64,000 bases of DNA from Entoloma clypeatum (lineage: Eukaryota; Basidiomycota; Agaricomycetes; Agaricales; Entolomataceae), in assembly GCA_963565915.1 (NCBI GenBank), contig OY751490.1, forward strand, positions 1,488,001 to 1,552,000, given 5' to 3'. A model generated the notes under the pieces. The model saw only the letters and a program-made list of their open reading frames with translations, had not been told where the DNA came from and did not search any database. The position numbers and the translations under genes are program-made. This document shows positions 1 to 11,328 of the stretch, one piece after another. Each line of letters opens with the position of its first letter. Position 1 is the first letter of the stretch.

Positions 1-1
1 G

Positions 2-2333
<2,332 letters not shown>

Positions 2334-2497
2334 TGTCCAGTTGCTCTTCTTGCACAAAACAACATGGCTTTGGCGGCATGAAGAAGATCCTGAGAACGTT
2401 CTGAATGCAGGGCTACGATTTGTATGGTTTGGACAGCATACAAGATATACAACGACAGTTCTGACAACCCTCCCTCATTAGATCCTCAATCCAATTC

Positions 2498-3341
2498 TCA
2501 ATCCCAGCCGCCTTTCGCTCTCCCCTTCTTGACCTCCCTCCTATGCGACTTTTCCTGTCTCCGTCGCAATTTATCTGCCTTTTCAAGCGCGGCAACCCGT
2601 TTCTTCTGTTCTTCGCTGGGCTCGTTGTGCACCGACGCAGACGATGCTTTCAGAATGATGTTGTGTAACTTGGGGGCGTGCAAAAGTATGCTTTAGATTT
2701 TGTAACCGCCAACGACATATACATATATATATACCTTGGAAAGACAGTCCTCCAAATTCTCCGCCTGAGAGCGGGACGCGCTCGCCGTGATCAGGATCGA
2801 GTTTGAAGATGAGACGTAGTGCGGCTAAACTATAATTTAGATTCTTTTCGGTTTCTCTCTTCTCATACATGGGGGGGGGGGGGGGGCGGGGGAATTTGGA
2901 AAACGGGGAAGAGATCAATTCACGTTTTGTCTGAGCTCTGACTGGGACCACGGCGGGATCCACGAAGCGTCGACGGGGCATCTGAGAGTCGCTTTCGAGT
3001 TGGTCTTGTTCACATGCTTGTGGCCCAGGTGGGTTCGTTTTAGCGCCAGCCAATGCGGAGACGACTGTAAGCAAGCCTACCTGGCCTCCCGGTCCTGAGC
3101 TCCTCGAGAACCCCAGGTCGACTAGCTCTTTCGGTATTTTGCTCTTTTTAAAGCCAGTGAGCCAGGCTCTTGCTTCATTTGTCTCTTCCGCTGTTGTAAG
3201 TGCGGGAATCCTGGGAGGCGTCGGGAGCGGTGGAGCCTTCTGTGAGTAGGTCCTGAGGGCTTGGATGGTCTTGTATAAGTTAATCCTATCCCAAGAGACA
3301 TAGGAATGGGTAGATTGGGAGGCAGAACATCGCGAGATCAT
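2498..3341 (-). CDS. Mitochondrial class-I release-factor-domain hydrolase (ICT1/Pth4-like)
   Basis: Small RF-1-domain protein with the peptidyl-tRNA-hydrolysing GGQ motif (SRSSGPGGQ, followed across an intron by HVNKTNSKATLR). In the ICT1/Pth4/YOL114C family this motif releases peptides from stalled mitochondrial ribosomes. Four exons on the minus strand join in frame: 3081-3341, 2924-3016, 2735-2824 and 2498-2668, giving 204 residues, the usual family length. The C-terminus is rich in Lys and Arg (EEQKKRVAALEKADKLRR then KSHRREVKKGR), as expected for the ribosome-binding tail. The N-terminus is Ser/Arg-rich with few acids, consistent with a mitochondrial targeting peptide (inferred). The start ATG at 3341 was chosen because it opens the presequence and no better upstream start joins the GGQ exon. 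Intron 2 contains a G16 run. Confidence 0.85.
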
Positions 3342-3496
3342 GGTAAGAGATACATTTGTTTGGATATCAAGACAACTCTGGTTATTACACAGTACACGAT
3401 TGCAGAACTTCATGTACATAAGTAACTTCTAATAATCTATGGACTCACCATAGGCGCACGGTAGGAAATATGCCCTGCACGAACATATTCACCACC

Positions 3497-5067
3497 CTAT
3501 GAATCCCCAACTTTCTTCACACCGACCACCACTTTCTCATTCCGTCTCCAAAATTCGATCACAACCTCCGCCAATCTCGTCGGATCGTCCTGAGCAGTCG
3601 ACCGTTTTTACGTCACCAAGATCGTTCATGATATCAGATGAAAACAGCTCGATCTTACCTCCTGCAGCATGTGCCCTACACCCGGAATAACCACCACCTG
3701 GAACCTGCCCTGCATCTGGCCAATCATCAGCTCCTTATCCAGCCGCTCCGTCCCTGCGAGGACGAGTATTCGCGCCGTACGAGCGGCCAGAAATGTACTG
3801 GACAGGCCTTCAAACCAGCCTTCCGAGTTGGGATTAGGATCAAAATAAGCTGAGGTAGGGTAGAAGCATTTCAAAGGCGTACTCATCCAGTATGGGGCGG
3901 TCGACCGCAGAGGCGTTCGCCACTGGTATGGCAGCATAGCTGCAGGATCAGTGTTTGGGGCGACGATAGAAGGGATGGAGACGCGCGCGGAGGTTGCGTT
4001 GCGGATTGTTTTCGTTGATACACTGTTATAAATAATGAGTAATGGTCATTGAAAGATGATACCAGTCGATGACATACTGCCACTCAATCGCGTCTTCCAC
4101 GCTTTGGAATCCTTCCGGCCGGGCATTGAGGAGGCTGTGCATGTGCGGGAGGGCTTCAATTGCTGAACCTGTTGAACCAAGCCAACTTAGTTTGCTGAGC
4201 ACCATCAAGGTCGTAAGTGACCTTCAACGACGTCTATAACCGCCACGCCTGTAATGCGATACTTGTTCTCGAGGAGGATTGGACAGCTGCGAACGACGAC
4301 GGAGCCGCCCATACTGTGACCGATGAGCTGCAAACGGCGTAATATGTCAGAGATAGACGGGCTATATGGATTTGGAGGGACAAATATACCAGAAGGGAAG
4401 GCGACTTCGAAGCATCCGGAAATACAGCCCGCATGAGCCCCGTAAAATCCTCGACAAGAACCTCTATCGAGAGATCCTCATCGTCTCTCTCCCCAGCCGT
4501 CGCGCCCGTCTTTCCTATCCCACAAATCCACACCACTCAGTCCAAATTTTCTGCAAACCAGCCGACGCCCAAACTCACCGTGCCTCCTCGCATCCAGCGC
4601 CAATACGCCACACTCACCCCGCGTCATCTCCCTCACCTCCCCCGCGAAGCACGCAAAGCTGAGCCCAGAATACCCCGCACCGTGGTGACACACCATCACC
4701 GTCCCGTCCGCATATGCCGGCGGTGTGTAGTACACTCTGCACTCCAGCGCGCGCTTGGGAAGTGAGACCTGCACCGCGTCGGCGAAGAAGGGCGACGCAG
4801 AGAGCGGTGCGAACTCAGGGTTCGGCGCCCGGCTGCGCGGGTGTTTCGTTGCGGGCCTTCCTTGTTGGACTGTTGGGTTAGGGCCCGCTGCGTCGCGACC
4901 AACACTGACACTTGCATGGCTGGGGGCCCCATGCCGCTCCCGGGCAATGAGCCGATCGAGTCTGCGGCTTCTGACTCTCCGTCTTCCTCGCCGTCTTCGT
5001 TGATGAAGTTTGGGGGAGGGAGTCTGGCGATGCGGGCACTGAGGGTGGAGCGGTAGAGGTTGGACAT
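3497..5067 (-). CDS. PPE1: Protein phosphatase methylesterase-1 (PP2A demethylase)
   Basis: Alpha/beta-hydrolase that removes the C-terminal methyl ester from the PP2A catalytic subunit. Diagnostic blocks in order are an N-terminal SLPGSGMGPPAM segment, PEFAPLSASPFF, the oxyanion-side HHGAGYSGLSFA, LDARRHG, the nucleophile elbow LIGHSMGGSVV, VAVIDVVEG, an insert reading SVEDAIEW, and the histidine region VIPGVGHMLQED. It ends with a basic tail and TAG at 3497-3499. It is split into several short-intron exons. The first intron is best read as GC-AG (about 4857-4915), because no GT donor keeps phase between GPPAM and the downstream PEFAPL frame. The ATG at 5067 precedes the typical RSTLSARIARLPPP start. 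Exact inner exon boundaries are inferred by eye. Confidence 0.87.
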
Positions 5068-5236
5068 GGTTGTCGTGGAAGATAAGATGGGAAGCTGTTT
5101 TGATGCAACAAACACCCAAATCTAACTACGACTAGAAATTATTTTCCTGGTAATACACGATCGTTCCACCTTTCTCTGCTATCTCGCCTTCACTCTTACA
5201 GCGGCATCCAAGTAGAGAGCAACTCCTGTCGAGAAG

Positions 5237-6173
5237 CTACAAGTCGTCGGAGAAAGTTAATCTCATCCCTTCATGATCAGCCGTAGATCCAATTGTCAGC
5301 AAGCAACCAAAGACGATACGATCTCGCAGAGTGGTTATGGGTGCGTCAGACTGACCTATGGACTTTCGCAGCAAAATCAGCTTCCATATATGCGCAGTGA
5401 AGGTTTCTGAAACTCGTATAGAGGTTAGTGAACGCGGGGTTTCCAAGTCGTAGGAGCGTTTCTTGGGATGCAGATGCGACGGCGACGTTCTCTAAATTAT
5501 AATGCTGGTGGACGGGGACTGGCATCGGATGGAAGACGGTTGTAGCAGCCGAGAACTCGGGGTGTACGCCTAAGTCCAAATGACTTGTAGAGGTATAGAT
5601 GTTGATACACACTTGGGGAGCGGGCGGAGCGTTACGAGATGTCTGGTCGGGTTGCATCTACCCAGAAATGCAGATTTTTAATACACATAATGGACTGAGT
5701 GGTTCCAATACAGAGGCAAACCTGAACTGCCACAGGAAACCGGCAGGCCAGCTGTCCCGAGTCTTGTGCACGTTGACATAGACAGAATGAACCCTCGTCT
5801 CGAAAGGCGCTTGACGCGGGCACGGGAGGCGGCCCTTCGGGCATCTGGGATCAGAAGTAAAAATGAGAGACGCATATATTTGGGATAACTATACCAATCT
5901 CGGCCGTTTGGACGCCCTGGCCTCACCCTCACTGTCCTCGCTCTTAACGAAAGAATCATTGACACTGCTTGCCTCGGACTCGCCCTCGGAGTCATTCTCA
6001 AGGGTGTGACCGTGGGCGAGCCGTTCCCGTCTCTCCATCCATCCATCCAACAACGGAACGGCGGGTGCTTGTCTGACTAAAGGAAATCTGTGTCTGGTGT
6101 GACGCCGAACGGTGCTATCGGATTTGAGGGCGCCTTTACATCTGAGGCAGGGGCGGGGAAGTTTTTTGGACAT
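5237..6173 (-). pseudogene. Zinc-finger-like ORF cluster, probable TE-related gene remnant
   Basis: A chain of minus-strand ORFs begins at 6173 with a short basic CLRCKGALKSDSTVRRHTRHR block (a Cys-x2-Cys pair with downstream His). A Ser/Glu/Asp-rich stretch ending in SKRPRLV, resembling a nuclear localisation signal, follows. Similar C-x2-C plus RRH N-termini occur in transposase-associated proteins of mushroom-forming fungi (established only in general terms). Further short ORFs (around 5632-5844, 5346-5657 and 5237-5446) could be joined through GT-AG introns, but I recognise no catalytic domain. It may be a degenerate transposon gene or an unrecognised host gene. Exon structure is not resolved. 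Confidence 0.35.
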
Positions 6174-6221
6174 ATGGATGGGAGGAGCGGGACAGACCAA
6201 GAGGAAGCGGTGAACGCCCAA

Positions 6222-6697
6222 GCTGAGCCTTATGTAGGAATTCGGCGATCAACCAGTGGAAGTCACAGAACCATTCGATATCATCACACTCAACTCAGTG
6301 CTGGGCGAAGGTGGGCGCAATTCATATACCTGGTGATTCAGAGACGCGGAAGGCCATTCAAGGCACCATTGTAAGTGAGCCACAGCGAAGTTAGGGCTTG
6401 GTCATTGCTCCAGTATTCCAGTCGAGCTGACATTGTCAAAAGAAGCAAAGCAGATTCTATTCCGCAGAATTCGGAGGAGAGGATATCTCACTACCAAGTG
6501 AAATATGTGGTGGGACCCAAGCCGATGGCTGAGCGCTGAGCGGTGAGGGACGACTCGGACGGTTCTGCGTCGTGCTCTGCGTCAGTCGGCTGAATGACAC
6601 TTCGAGCGCTGGGCGATGTTTGTCCGGACTGGCATATGTATATGTATCTGGGAATCAAATAACCGTGACCTTGGTCCTTCACAACGGAGTAAAAGTA
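6222..6697. other. Intergenic stretch, no gene seen
   Basis: Only short overlapping shadow ORFs are present, with no recognisable protein or RNA signature. It leads into the tRNA-like array. Confidence 0.5.
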
Positions 6698-6796
6698 GAC
6701 CTACATGGTGGTGAAACGGAATCAAGCCTACCTACAGTTCAGCACAGGACGCCCCATGGTCGGTGGGAGTTTCCCTGTTCGACTCAGGGCCGGGTC
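6698..6796 (+). ncRNA. tRNA-like unit 1 (degenerate acceptor)
   Basis: The D-arm region TGGTGAAACGG and the T arm CCCTG-TTCGACT-CAGGG are intact and followed by CCGGGTC. The 5' acceptor strand reads GACC, then an insertion of about 4 nt, then GG, so the acceptor stem is broken. The insert region is about 35 nt. Confidence 0.4.
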
Positions 6797-7113
6797 ACAT
6801 TCCAAGATTTTTTCTTTCATATTCGTCTTCTACCAACTCCCCGTCTACTGTTTGGTCGGTGGAGGAGGTCCTCGCTTGTAATAGTTCAAGGCCTGCGTCA
6901 CTTGTGTGTTGAATAGTATTACACGTACCGTATCATACATATGTCTGGACAGACTCTCAAATTCCACAAGACACCGATTGAATATTCACGCAGCTTACTT
7001 GCGCTGCCACATCACACGACCATCGCCAAAGAAAAGCCCGACAAGCCCGATTTTGACTGCCATATGTATGGGAAGATTCTAGAGAATCTAAAAAAAATAT
7101 AAGGATTTTAGCA

Positions 7114-7184
7114 GACCCAGTGGTAAAGCGGAATCAGGCATACGCACCGTACGTGAGTTTCCCTGTTCGACTCAGGGCTGGGTA
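7114..7184 (+). ncRNA. tRNA-like unit 2 (compact, 71 nt)
   Basis: The only copy of ordinary tRNA length, with no long insert. Acceptor strands are GACCCAG and CTGGGTA, the D arm is slightly altered (GTAA with TCAG), and the T arm CCCTG-TTCGACT-CAGGG is perfect. The anticodon arm CATAC...GTACG is imperfect with a short GCACC loop and no U33. A T6 run lies about 20 nt downstream. Confidence 0.5.
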
Positions 7185-7326
7185 GGTAGGGAAATTGCGT
7201 CGAGTGTTTTTTCCCGTCTTTGTCCTTGTCTTCTGCCAGCTCCCTCTCGCCGGATTTTGCCTGATGTCAGGAGTTTCTGACAGAATCGATCATCCGATAA
7301 ATTCGCGTCCAAGGAATCTCTGAGCA

Positions 7327-7419
7327 GACCCGGTGGTGAAACGGAATCACGCCTACGCATGGTAATTACTTCGTCCCATGAAAAAGTAGGAGTTCCCTTG
7401 TTCAATTCGAGGCCGGGTT
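7327..7419 (+). ncRNA. tRNA-like unit 3 (93 nt)
   Basis: Acceptor GACCCGG pairs with CCGGGTT, a compensated change relative to GACCCAG/CTGGGTC. The D stem is GTGA/TCAC. The anticodon stem CCTAC pairs with GTAGG around an insert of about 29 nt that contains its own CATGG...CCATG hairpin. The T arm is altered to CTTG-TTCAATT-CGAG. Confidence 0.5.
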
Positions 7420-7647
7420 GTGTCTGGGGGGTTTTGAATGTTCATTTTTTATTTCTCGTGTACGTCGACCACAGCTGTACATATGTTCCAATCCAGAGTG
7501 TCCTGGGAAGTAGGCGGCTGATTCGGGGGGGGGGGGGGGTCTTGAAAGCGATGCCTCGGCTGGTCCGAAATTTGGTTGACCAACCACTGAGGCCAGAACA
7601 CAAACACGATTTTAGTACCGAAAGCATTGAGTCAGAGATTTAAGCGG

Positions 7648-7742
7648 GTCCCAATGGTGAAACGGAATCACGCCAAGCCTGTTGCAATAATAAAATTAGT
7701 GCAAATGGGTGGGAGTTTCCCTGTTCGACTCGGGGCTGGTCT
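7648..7742 (+). ncRNA. tRNA-like unit 4 (95 nt)
   Basis: The D stem is GTGA/TCAC and the T stem CCCTG pairs with CGGGG. Acceptor strands GTCCCAA and CTGGTCT are weakly paired. The anticodon side CCAAG is diverged with a long A/T-rich insert. A T6 run follows downstream. Confidence 0.4.
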
Positions 7743-7924
7743 CACATACATAATCTATCTTTCCGACATCACTTTTTTCTTGTCCTTCCTTCCCTGCCAG
7801 TGACGAGTGTGTATCCGCGAAGGGGCGATAAGCGCTCATACAGAAAAGCGCTTGGCCAACCGGTGTGATTAGCTTGGACACGATCCTATGGTTTAGAAAG
7901 TCAGAAAGCCAGAACTCTAGAGAG

Positions 7925-8031
7925 GACCCAGGGGGTGAAACGGATTCACGCCTACCGACCGTACGGGGGTCTATGTATGTCGTGTGAGCAAGTAGCTATG
8001 GGGATTTCCCTGTTCGAGGTAGGGCTGGGTC
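7925..8031 (+). ncRNA. tRNA-like unit 5 (107 nt, longest insert)
   Basis: Acceptor GACCCAG/CTGGGTC is perfect. The D stem is GTGA/TCAC with GG in place of TG at positions 8-9. Anticodon stem CCTAC pairs with GTAGC in four of five positions around an insert of about 36 nt. The T arm is CCCTG-TTCGAGG-TAGGG. A T9 run follows. Confidence 0.45.
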
Positions 8032-8362
8032 GCATGATCAATTTTCCTGGCCTCTTCCATTTTTTTTTGTTTTCCCTTCCCTTCCCGGAGAGAAAGTGAA
8101 TATCCGCCCAGGCGACAGCTGCGGGATTTCGAGACAGATTTCGGGCTTGGAAGGAATGCTCAGACGACTTGAAGGCGGAGCGCTCGAGCTCGCTCAACAA
8201 GGCGCCGTGTCGTCCGTCGACGCACACGGCCCTCAAGCTCGCTGGACGACATCCAGCTATGCAATTTCGATCGTCCATTTCGATCGTCCAACTTGAATTC
8301 GAGCGTGGAGTGCTTGTTCTCTGCAGAAGTTCCTACTGGTATATAAAACAAACTTTGAATAT

Positions 8363-8459
8363 AGCCCAGTGGTGAAACGAAATCACGCCTACGCACTGCG
8401 CTTGCCTCTCGATCATGCGAGTAAGTAGGAGGTTCCCTGTTCGACTCAGGGGCTGGTTT
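8363..8459 (+). ncRNA. tRNA-like unit 6 (97 nt)
   Basis: The D stem is GTGA/TCAC. The anticodon stem CCTAC pairs perfectly with GTAGG around a 32-nt insert that includes a CTCG/CGAG hairpin. The T arm is CCCTG-TTCGACT-CAGGG. Acceptor strands AGCCCAG and CTGGTTT pair in most positions. A T8 run follows. Confidence 0.5.
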
Positions 8460-8656
8460 GCATTGGTAATGGGGTACTTAATTGGAGGCTTATCAACTTC
8501 TTTTTTTTCTTCCCTCCCCGACAATATCTTGTCACTCACAAGACATTCAACCCCAGGAGATACAAACAAGCCGACCTCCGTATGGCCAGAACATAGATCC
8601 ATGGATACGATCGGTCCTACCAAAACAAGAAAGCAGAAAGCCAAAGATTTAGACGC

Positions 8657-8748
8657 GACCCAGTGGTGAAACGGAATCACACCTACGCACCATCTAGTGA
8701 GTCCCTGATGACATGAAAGAGGTTCCCTGTTCGACTCGGGGCTGGGTT
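8657..8748 (+). ncRNA. tRNA-like unit 7 (92 nt)
   Basis: Acceptor GACCCAG/CTGGGTT ends in a G-T pair. The D stem is GTGA/TCAC and the T stem is CCCTG/CGGGG. The 5' anticodon strand CCTAC is present but no matching GTAGG is seen. Confidence 0.45.
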
Positions 8749-8944
8749 ACATACCGTAACACTAGCGTTGTAACATTCTTTTATCTTTCCCTCCCATGGC
8801 ACAATACTCATAACATACTATCTTACAAACCAGCCTGAAGCATCCAAACCAACCAACCTCCGTCACAGATGTAGCCCGAACGTTGATATATCATGTTAGG
8901 AAGGTCCTGCGGGTCAAGAAGTTCAGGGATTTATGTGAGCAAGG

Positions 8945-9027
8945 GACCCAGTGGTGAAACAGAATCATGCCTACGCACAGTGTCGCCTGTTGATGGGAAG
9001 GTTCCCTGTTCAACTCAGGGCTGGGTC
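8945..9027 (+). ncRNA. tRNA-like unit 8 (83 nt)
   Basis: Acceptor GACCCAG/CTGGGTC is perfect. The D stem is GTGA/TCAT and the T arm is CCCTG-TTCAACT-CAGGG. 5' anticodon strand CCTAC is present without a matching GTAGG, and the insert is short. Confidence 0.45.
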
Positions 9028-9240
9028 GAATACCACGACTGGAAAAGTGATTTTCTTTTCTTCCTTCCGCAACGCCCCGATACTCATACTATATTTGGCT
9101 GTAAAAACCCAATTAATTGCACCCATCTATCCGATGGTCATACTAACCGAAATTCGAGAAAGATCATCCACTTGGAAAGTCCGGAGCTGGTATGAGTTCC
9201 ACCCGTTCGAGGTCAGTCCTGCGGCGACACGTGAGGAAGG

Positions 9241-9269
9241 GGGTTCGCTGTTCTATTCAGGGCTGGGTC
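9241..9269 (+). ncRNA. tRNA-like unit 9, T-arm relic
   Basis: Only a T-arm-like TTCTATT-CAGGG and the acceptor 3' strand CTGGGTC remain. The 5' half (about 9185-9240) is not recognisable. Confidence 0.3.
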
Positions 9270-9446
9270 GTAGGTCTTCCAAACACTATTTTTCTTTCCC
9301 TTCCGTCCTCACCGTTGCTGAAGAGAGCCTGAAGAAGAAGCGACTCAGTTGAGAAGCGATCTCTGCATAGCCAGAAGCTTAGCGCTTACGGATGAACACG
9401 ATCCTAGCTAGGGAAAGCATCAGGTTACTACGAGTCTTTTATAACA

Positions 9447-9542
9447 GACCCATTGGTGAAACGGGATCACGCTTACGCTCTGTATGAACCCAACCTGTTG
9501 ATAGGACGGTAGGGAGTTCCCTGTTCGACTCAGGGATGGGTC
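9447..9542 (+). ncRNA. tRNA-like unit 10 (96 nt)
   Basis: Acceptor GACCCAT pairs perfectly with ATGGGTC, a compensatory T:A replacing the G:C pair of the consensus. The D stem is GTGA/TCAC. The anticodon stem CTTAC pairs with GTAGG through one T-G wobble around an insert of about 32 nt. The T arm CCCTG-TTCGACT-CAGGG is perfect. A T5 run follows. Confidence 0.5.
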
Positions 9543-9720
9543 ACTGGGCAGGCAGTAATTGTTTTTCTTTGCTCTCCTTCTCTTCTTATTCTTCTGCCAG
9601 TTTTAGCGAGATCCAGGGCAATGATTAAGTTCGGGATAATCAGAATTTGTCGTGTCTCTCTCGAGGTTCACTGAAACATCAGCTGGATATATAGTCGAGC
9701 GATTTAAGGGCTCATACAAG

Positions 9721-10994
9721 TTACATGGCGCATTGCAGAAGTAGAAGTGAAAATTTTCGCAGGACCACTGCTCCACGATCCAACAAATTTCCGTCAGCTA
9801 ATTGACAGACCCCCCAGGGCCAGAACACCGGCACAGTCCTATGCATATCATCAACACCCCGCCGCGAAAGGCTTGAGATGACAACGGAAACGCGCACTTA
9901 TTATACACCAGCCACTCTGGGTCCTGCCCAAACTTTTTGTCACCTGCCCTCTCAAGCGGCGGTACACCGGATACCTGGTTGACATAATACCCTCAGCGAT
10001 ACCTTGTGTGTCAGGAAGGGATAACGAACATTGCGCAAGAGGAACCAAGTAAACAGTGGGCTCAGCGCAGCCAGCGCGACCGTGCCCTTGGGATAGTGCG
10101 CCGTCTGCAGGGACGCAGTAGAAAGCGCCCATATGCCCGTCCATACGCCGACCTCACCTACGTAGCTGTAAATGTAAGTCTACAAGCTCGAAAAGTTGAA
10201 CTGATAACGACATACTTTGGATGCCGACTGACGCTCCAGAGCCCAGTTGTGATAAACTTCTGATCGTGCTCCTTCCTCTCCTTCGCGGTTCTCCACGCGG
10301 TCTTTTGGCAGTCGGCGATCCATTCTAGGATGAAAGAGCCGGCGAAGAGGCCGAGGGCGGCGTAGTCCCGGGGGCCGAGGGGAGGGTGAGTTGAGGGAGG
10401 AAGGATGTTGCAGAGGTAGACGGGGAGGCCGACGAGGCTGATCCATGTTGCTGGTGCGGGTTGATGAGTGAGGGACCATAGTGGAATCGTCAGGGGAAGG
10501 AGATAGATATAGTACCTTGGGCTATCCAGTAGAATATGAATTTTTTGGGTCGGGTTTTAACGAGGTCGAAACGAGAATCGCCACCCGCTTTGATGGATCT
10601 CTAAGGTTGTTGAGTTGTTTGTTGATGGAAGTGGGGGATATGGAGTGACGTACATGTACTAAGAAGGTCCCGAGACGCACGCTCCATAGGCCCAGGGCAG
10701 CGCTCAAAAGAATCTGGCGCGGCGCGAGGGATGAGAGGGAGAGAGGGAGGGGGAGTGCATCGTAGAATTTTGCTTTGAGAGCGGGGTAGTAGATGGAGAG
10801 AGAGGTGGTGGAGAGGAAGCCGAGTGCGCCGCAGAGGTCGTAGTACTTTTCGTTTTTCTGGGGGACGAATATGAGGGCGAAGACTGTAGAGGTTGTAGGT
10901 GGATGTTGTGAGGGAGAAAGGAGTGAGGGTACTTGCGAGATTGGAGAGCGTAGGCGCTGGAGAGAGCAGGGACGAGGCGAGAGAATACGGGCAT
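9721..10994 (-). CDS. DUF1295-type polytopic membrane protein (steroid-reductase/ICMT-like)
   Basis: Multi-pass membrane protein of the DUF1295 family, related to steroid 5-alpha-reductase C-termini and isoprenylcysteine methyltransferases. The order is a short N-terminal helix, SLFALIFVPQKNEKYYD, a hydrophobic helix around LGFLSTTSL, LGLWSVRLGTFLVH, KAGGDSRFD, FIFYWIAQATWISLVGLPVYL, a helix near YAALGLFAGSFILEW, then the signature GLWSVSRHPNYVGEV and a C-terminal KFGQDPEW followed by TVPVFWPWG. Six or seven exons with short introns are needed. The first intron is best explained by a GC donor, joining ALQS to LFALIF. The TAA at 9721-9723 is the first stop after WPWG; this last exon is longer than expected and the 3' end is uncertain. 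The substrate is unknown. Confidence 0.78.
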
Positions 10995-11328
10995 GGCGTG
11001 ACGTGTGACACCAAAAACTGATCAAAACACCCAGTTCACACGGGATTGCACGGTGAGCAAGCCCTTCGTCTGAGGATCCTACGAGTACGACAGCAATCCC
11101 CGCATCTGCCCCGACCAATCTCTAAAAATTCGTTATCGTCAGTTGCCTATATCAAGGTTTGTTCAACCTTTTTTTTGATGTTGCAGGTTCGACTTTGGTC
11201 GTTTATTCCGTATATTTCTTTTAGGAATAATCACCTTTTTCTTTTTGTCTTTGATACGCCCCAGTCCGCGAAAAGGTTTCTCGCCGACCGGATTCAGCAC
11301 CCCGCCCAACGTCGCGCCGACCACTTTG

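Larger units (their letters stand above)
6698..9542 (+). repeat. Tandem array of about ten tRNA-like units (repeat roughly 210-440 bp)
   Basis: About ten head-to-tail units, each with a tRNA-shaped core followed by a pyrimidine-rich stretch with T-runs, a frequent CTGCCAG-like box, and a looser tail that often carries GGCCAGAAC or ACGATCC. Core starts are at 6698, 7114, 7327, 7648, 7925, 8363, 8657, 8945, about 9185 (degenerate) and 9447. Each intact core reads GACCCAG, TG, GTGA, AACGGAA, TCAC, G, CCTAC, a variable insert, a short variable region, CCCTG, TTCGACT, CAGGG, CTGGGTC. These correspond to acceptor, D, anticodon and T arms. The A-box-like TGGTGAAACGG and B-box-like GTTCGACTC fit internal Pol III promoters. 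It could be a tRNA-derived SINE amplified in tandem, a tRNA pseudogene cluster, or an unknown Pol III RNA family. Confidence 0.7.

Noticed and set aside
2877..2892. G16 homopolymer as a functional element
   Set aside because: It lies in an intron of the release-factor-like gene; probably a simple repeat and possibly of uncertain length.
6698..9542. Calling the array units ordinary tRNA genes
   Set aside because: The anticodon loop has no U33 and no definable anticodon, inserts are variable, and several units have broken stems. They are reported as tRNA-like instead.
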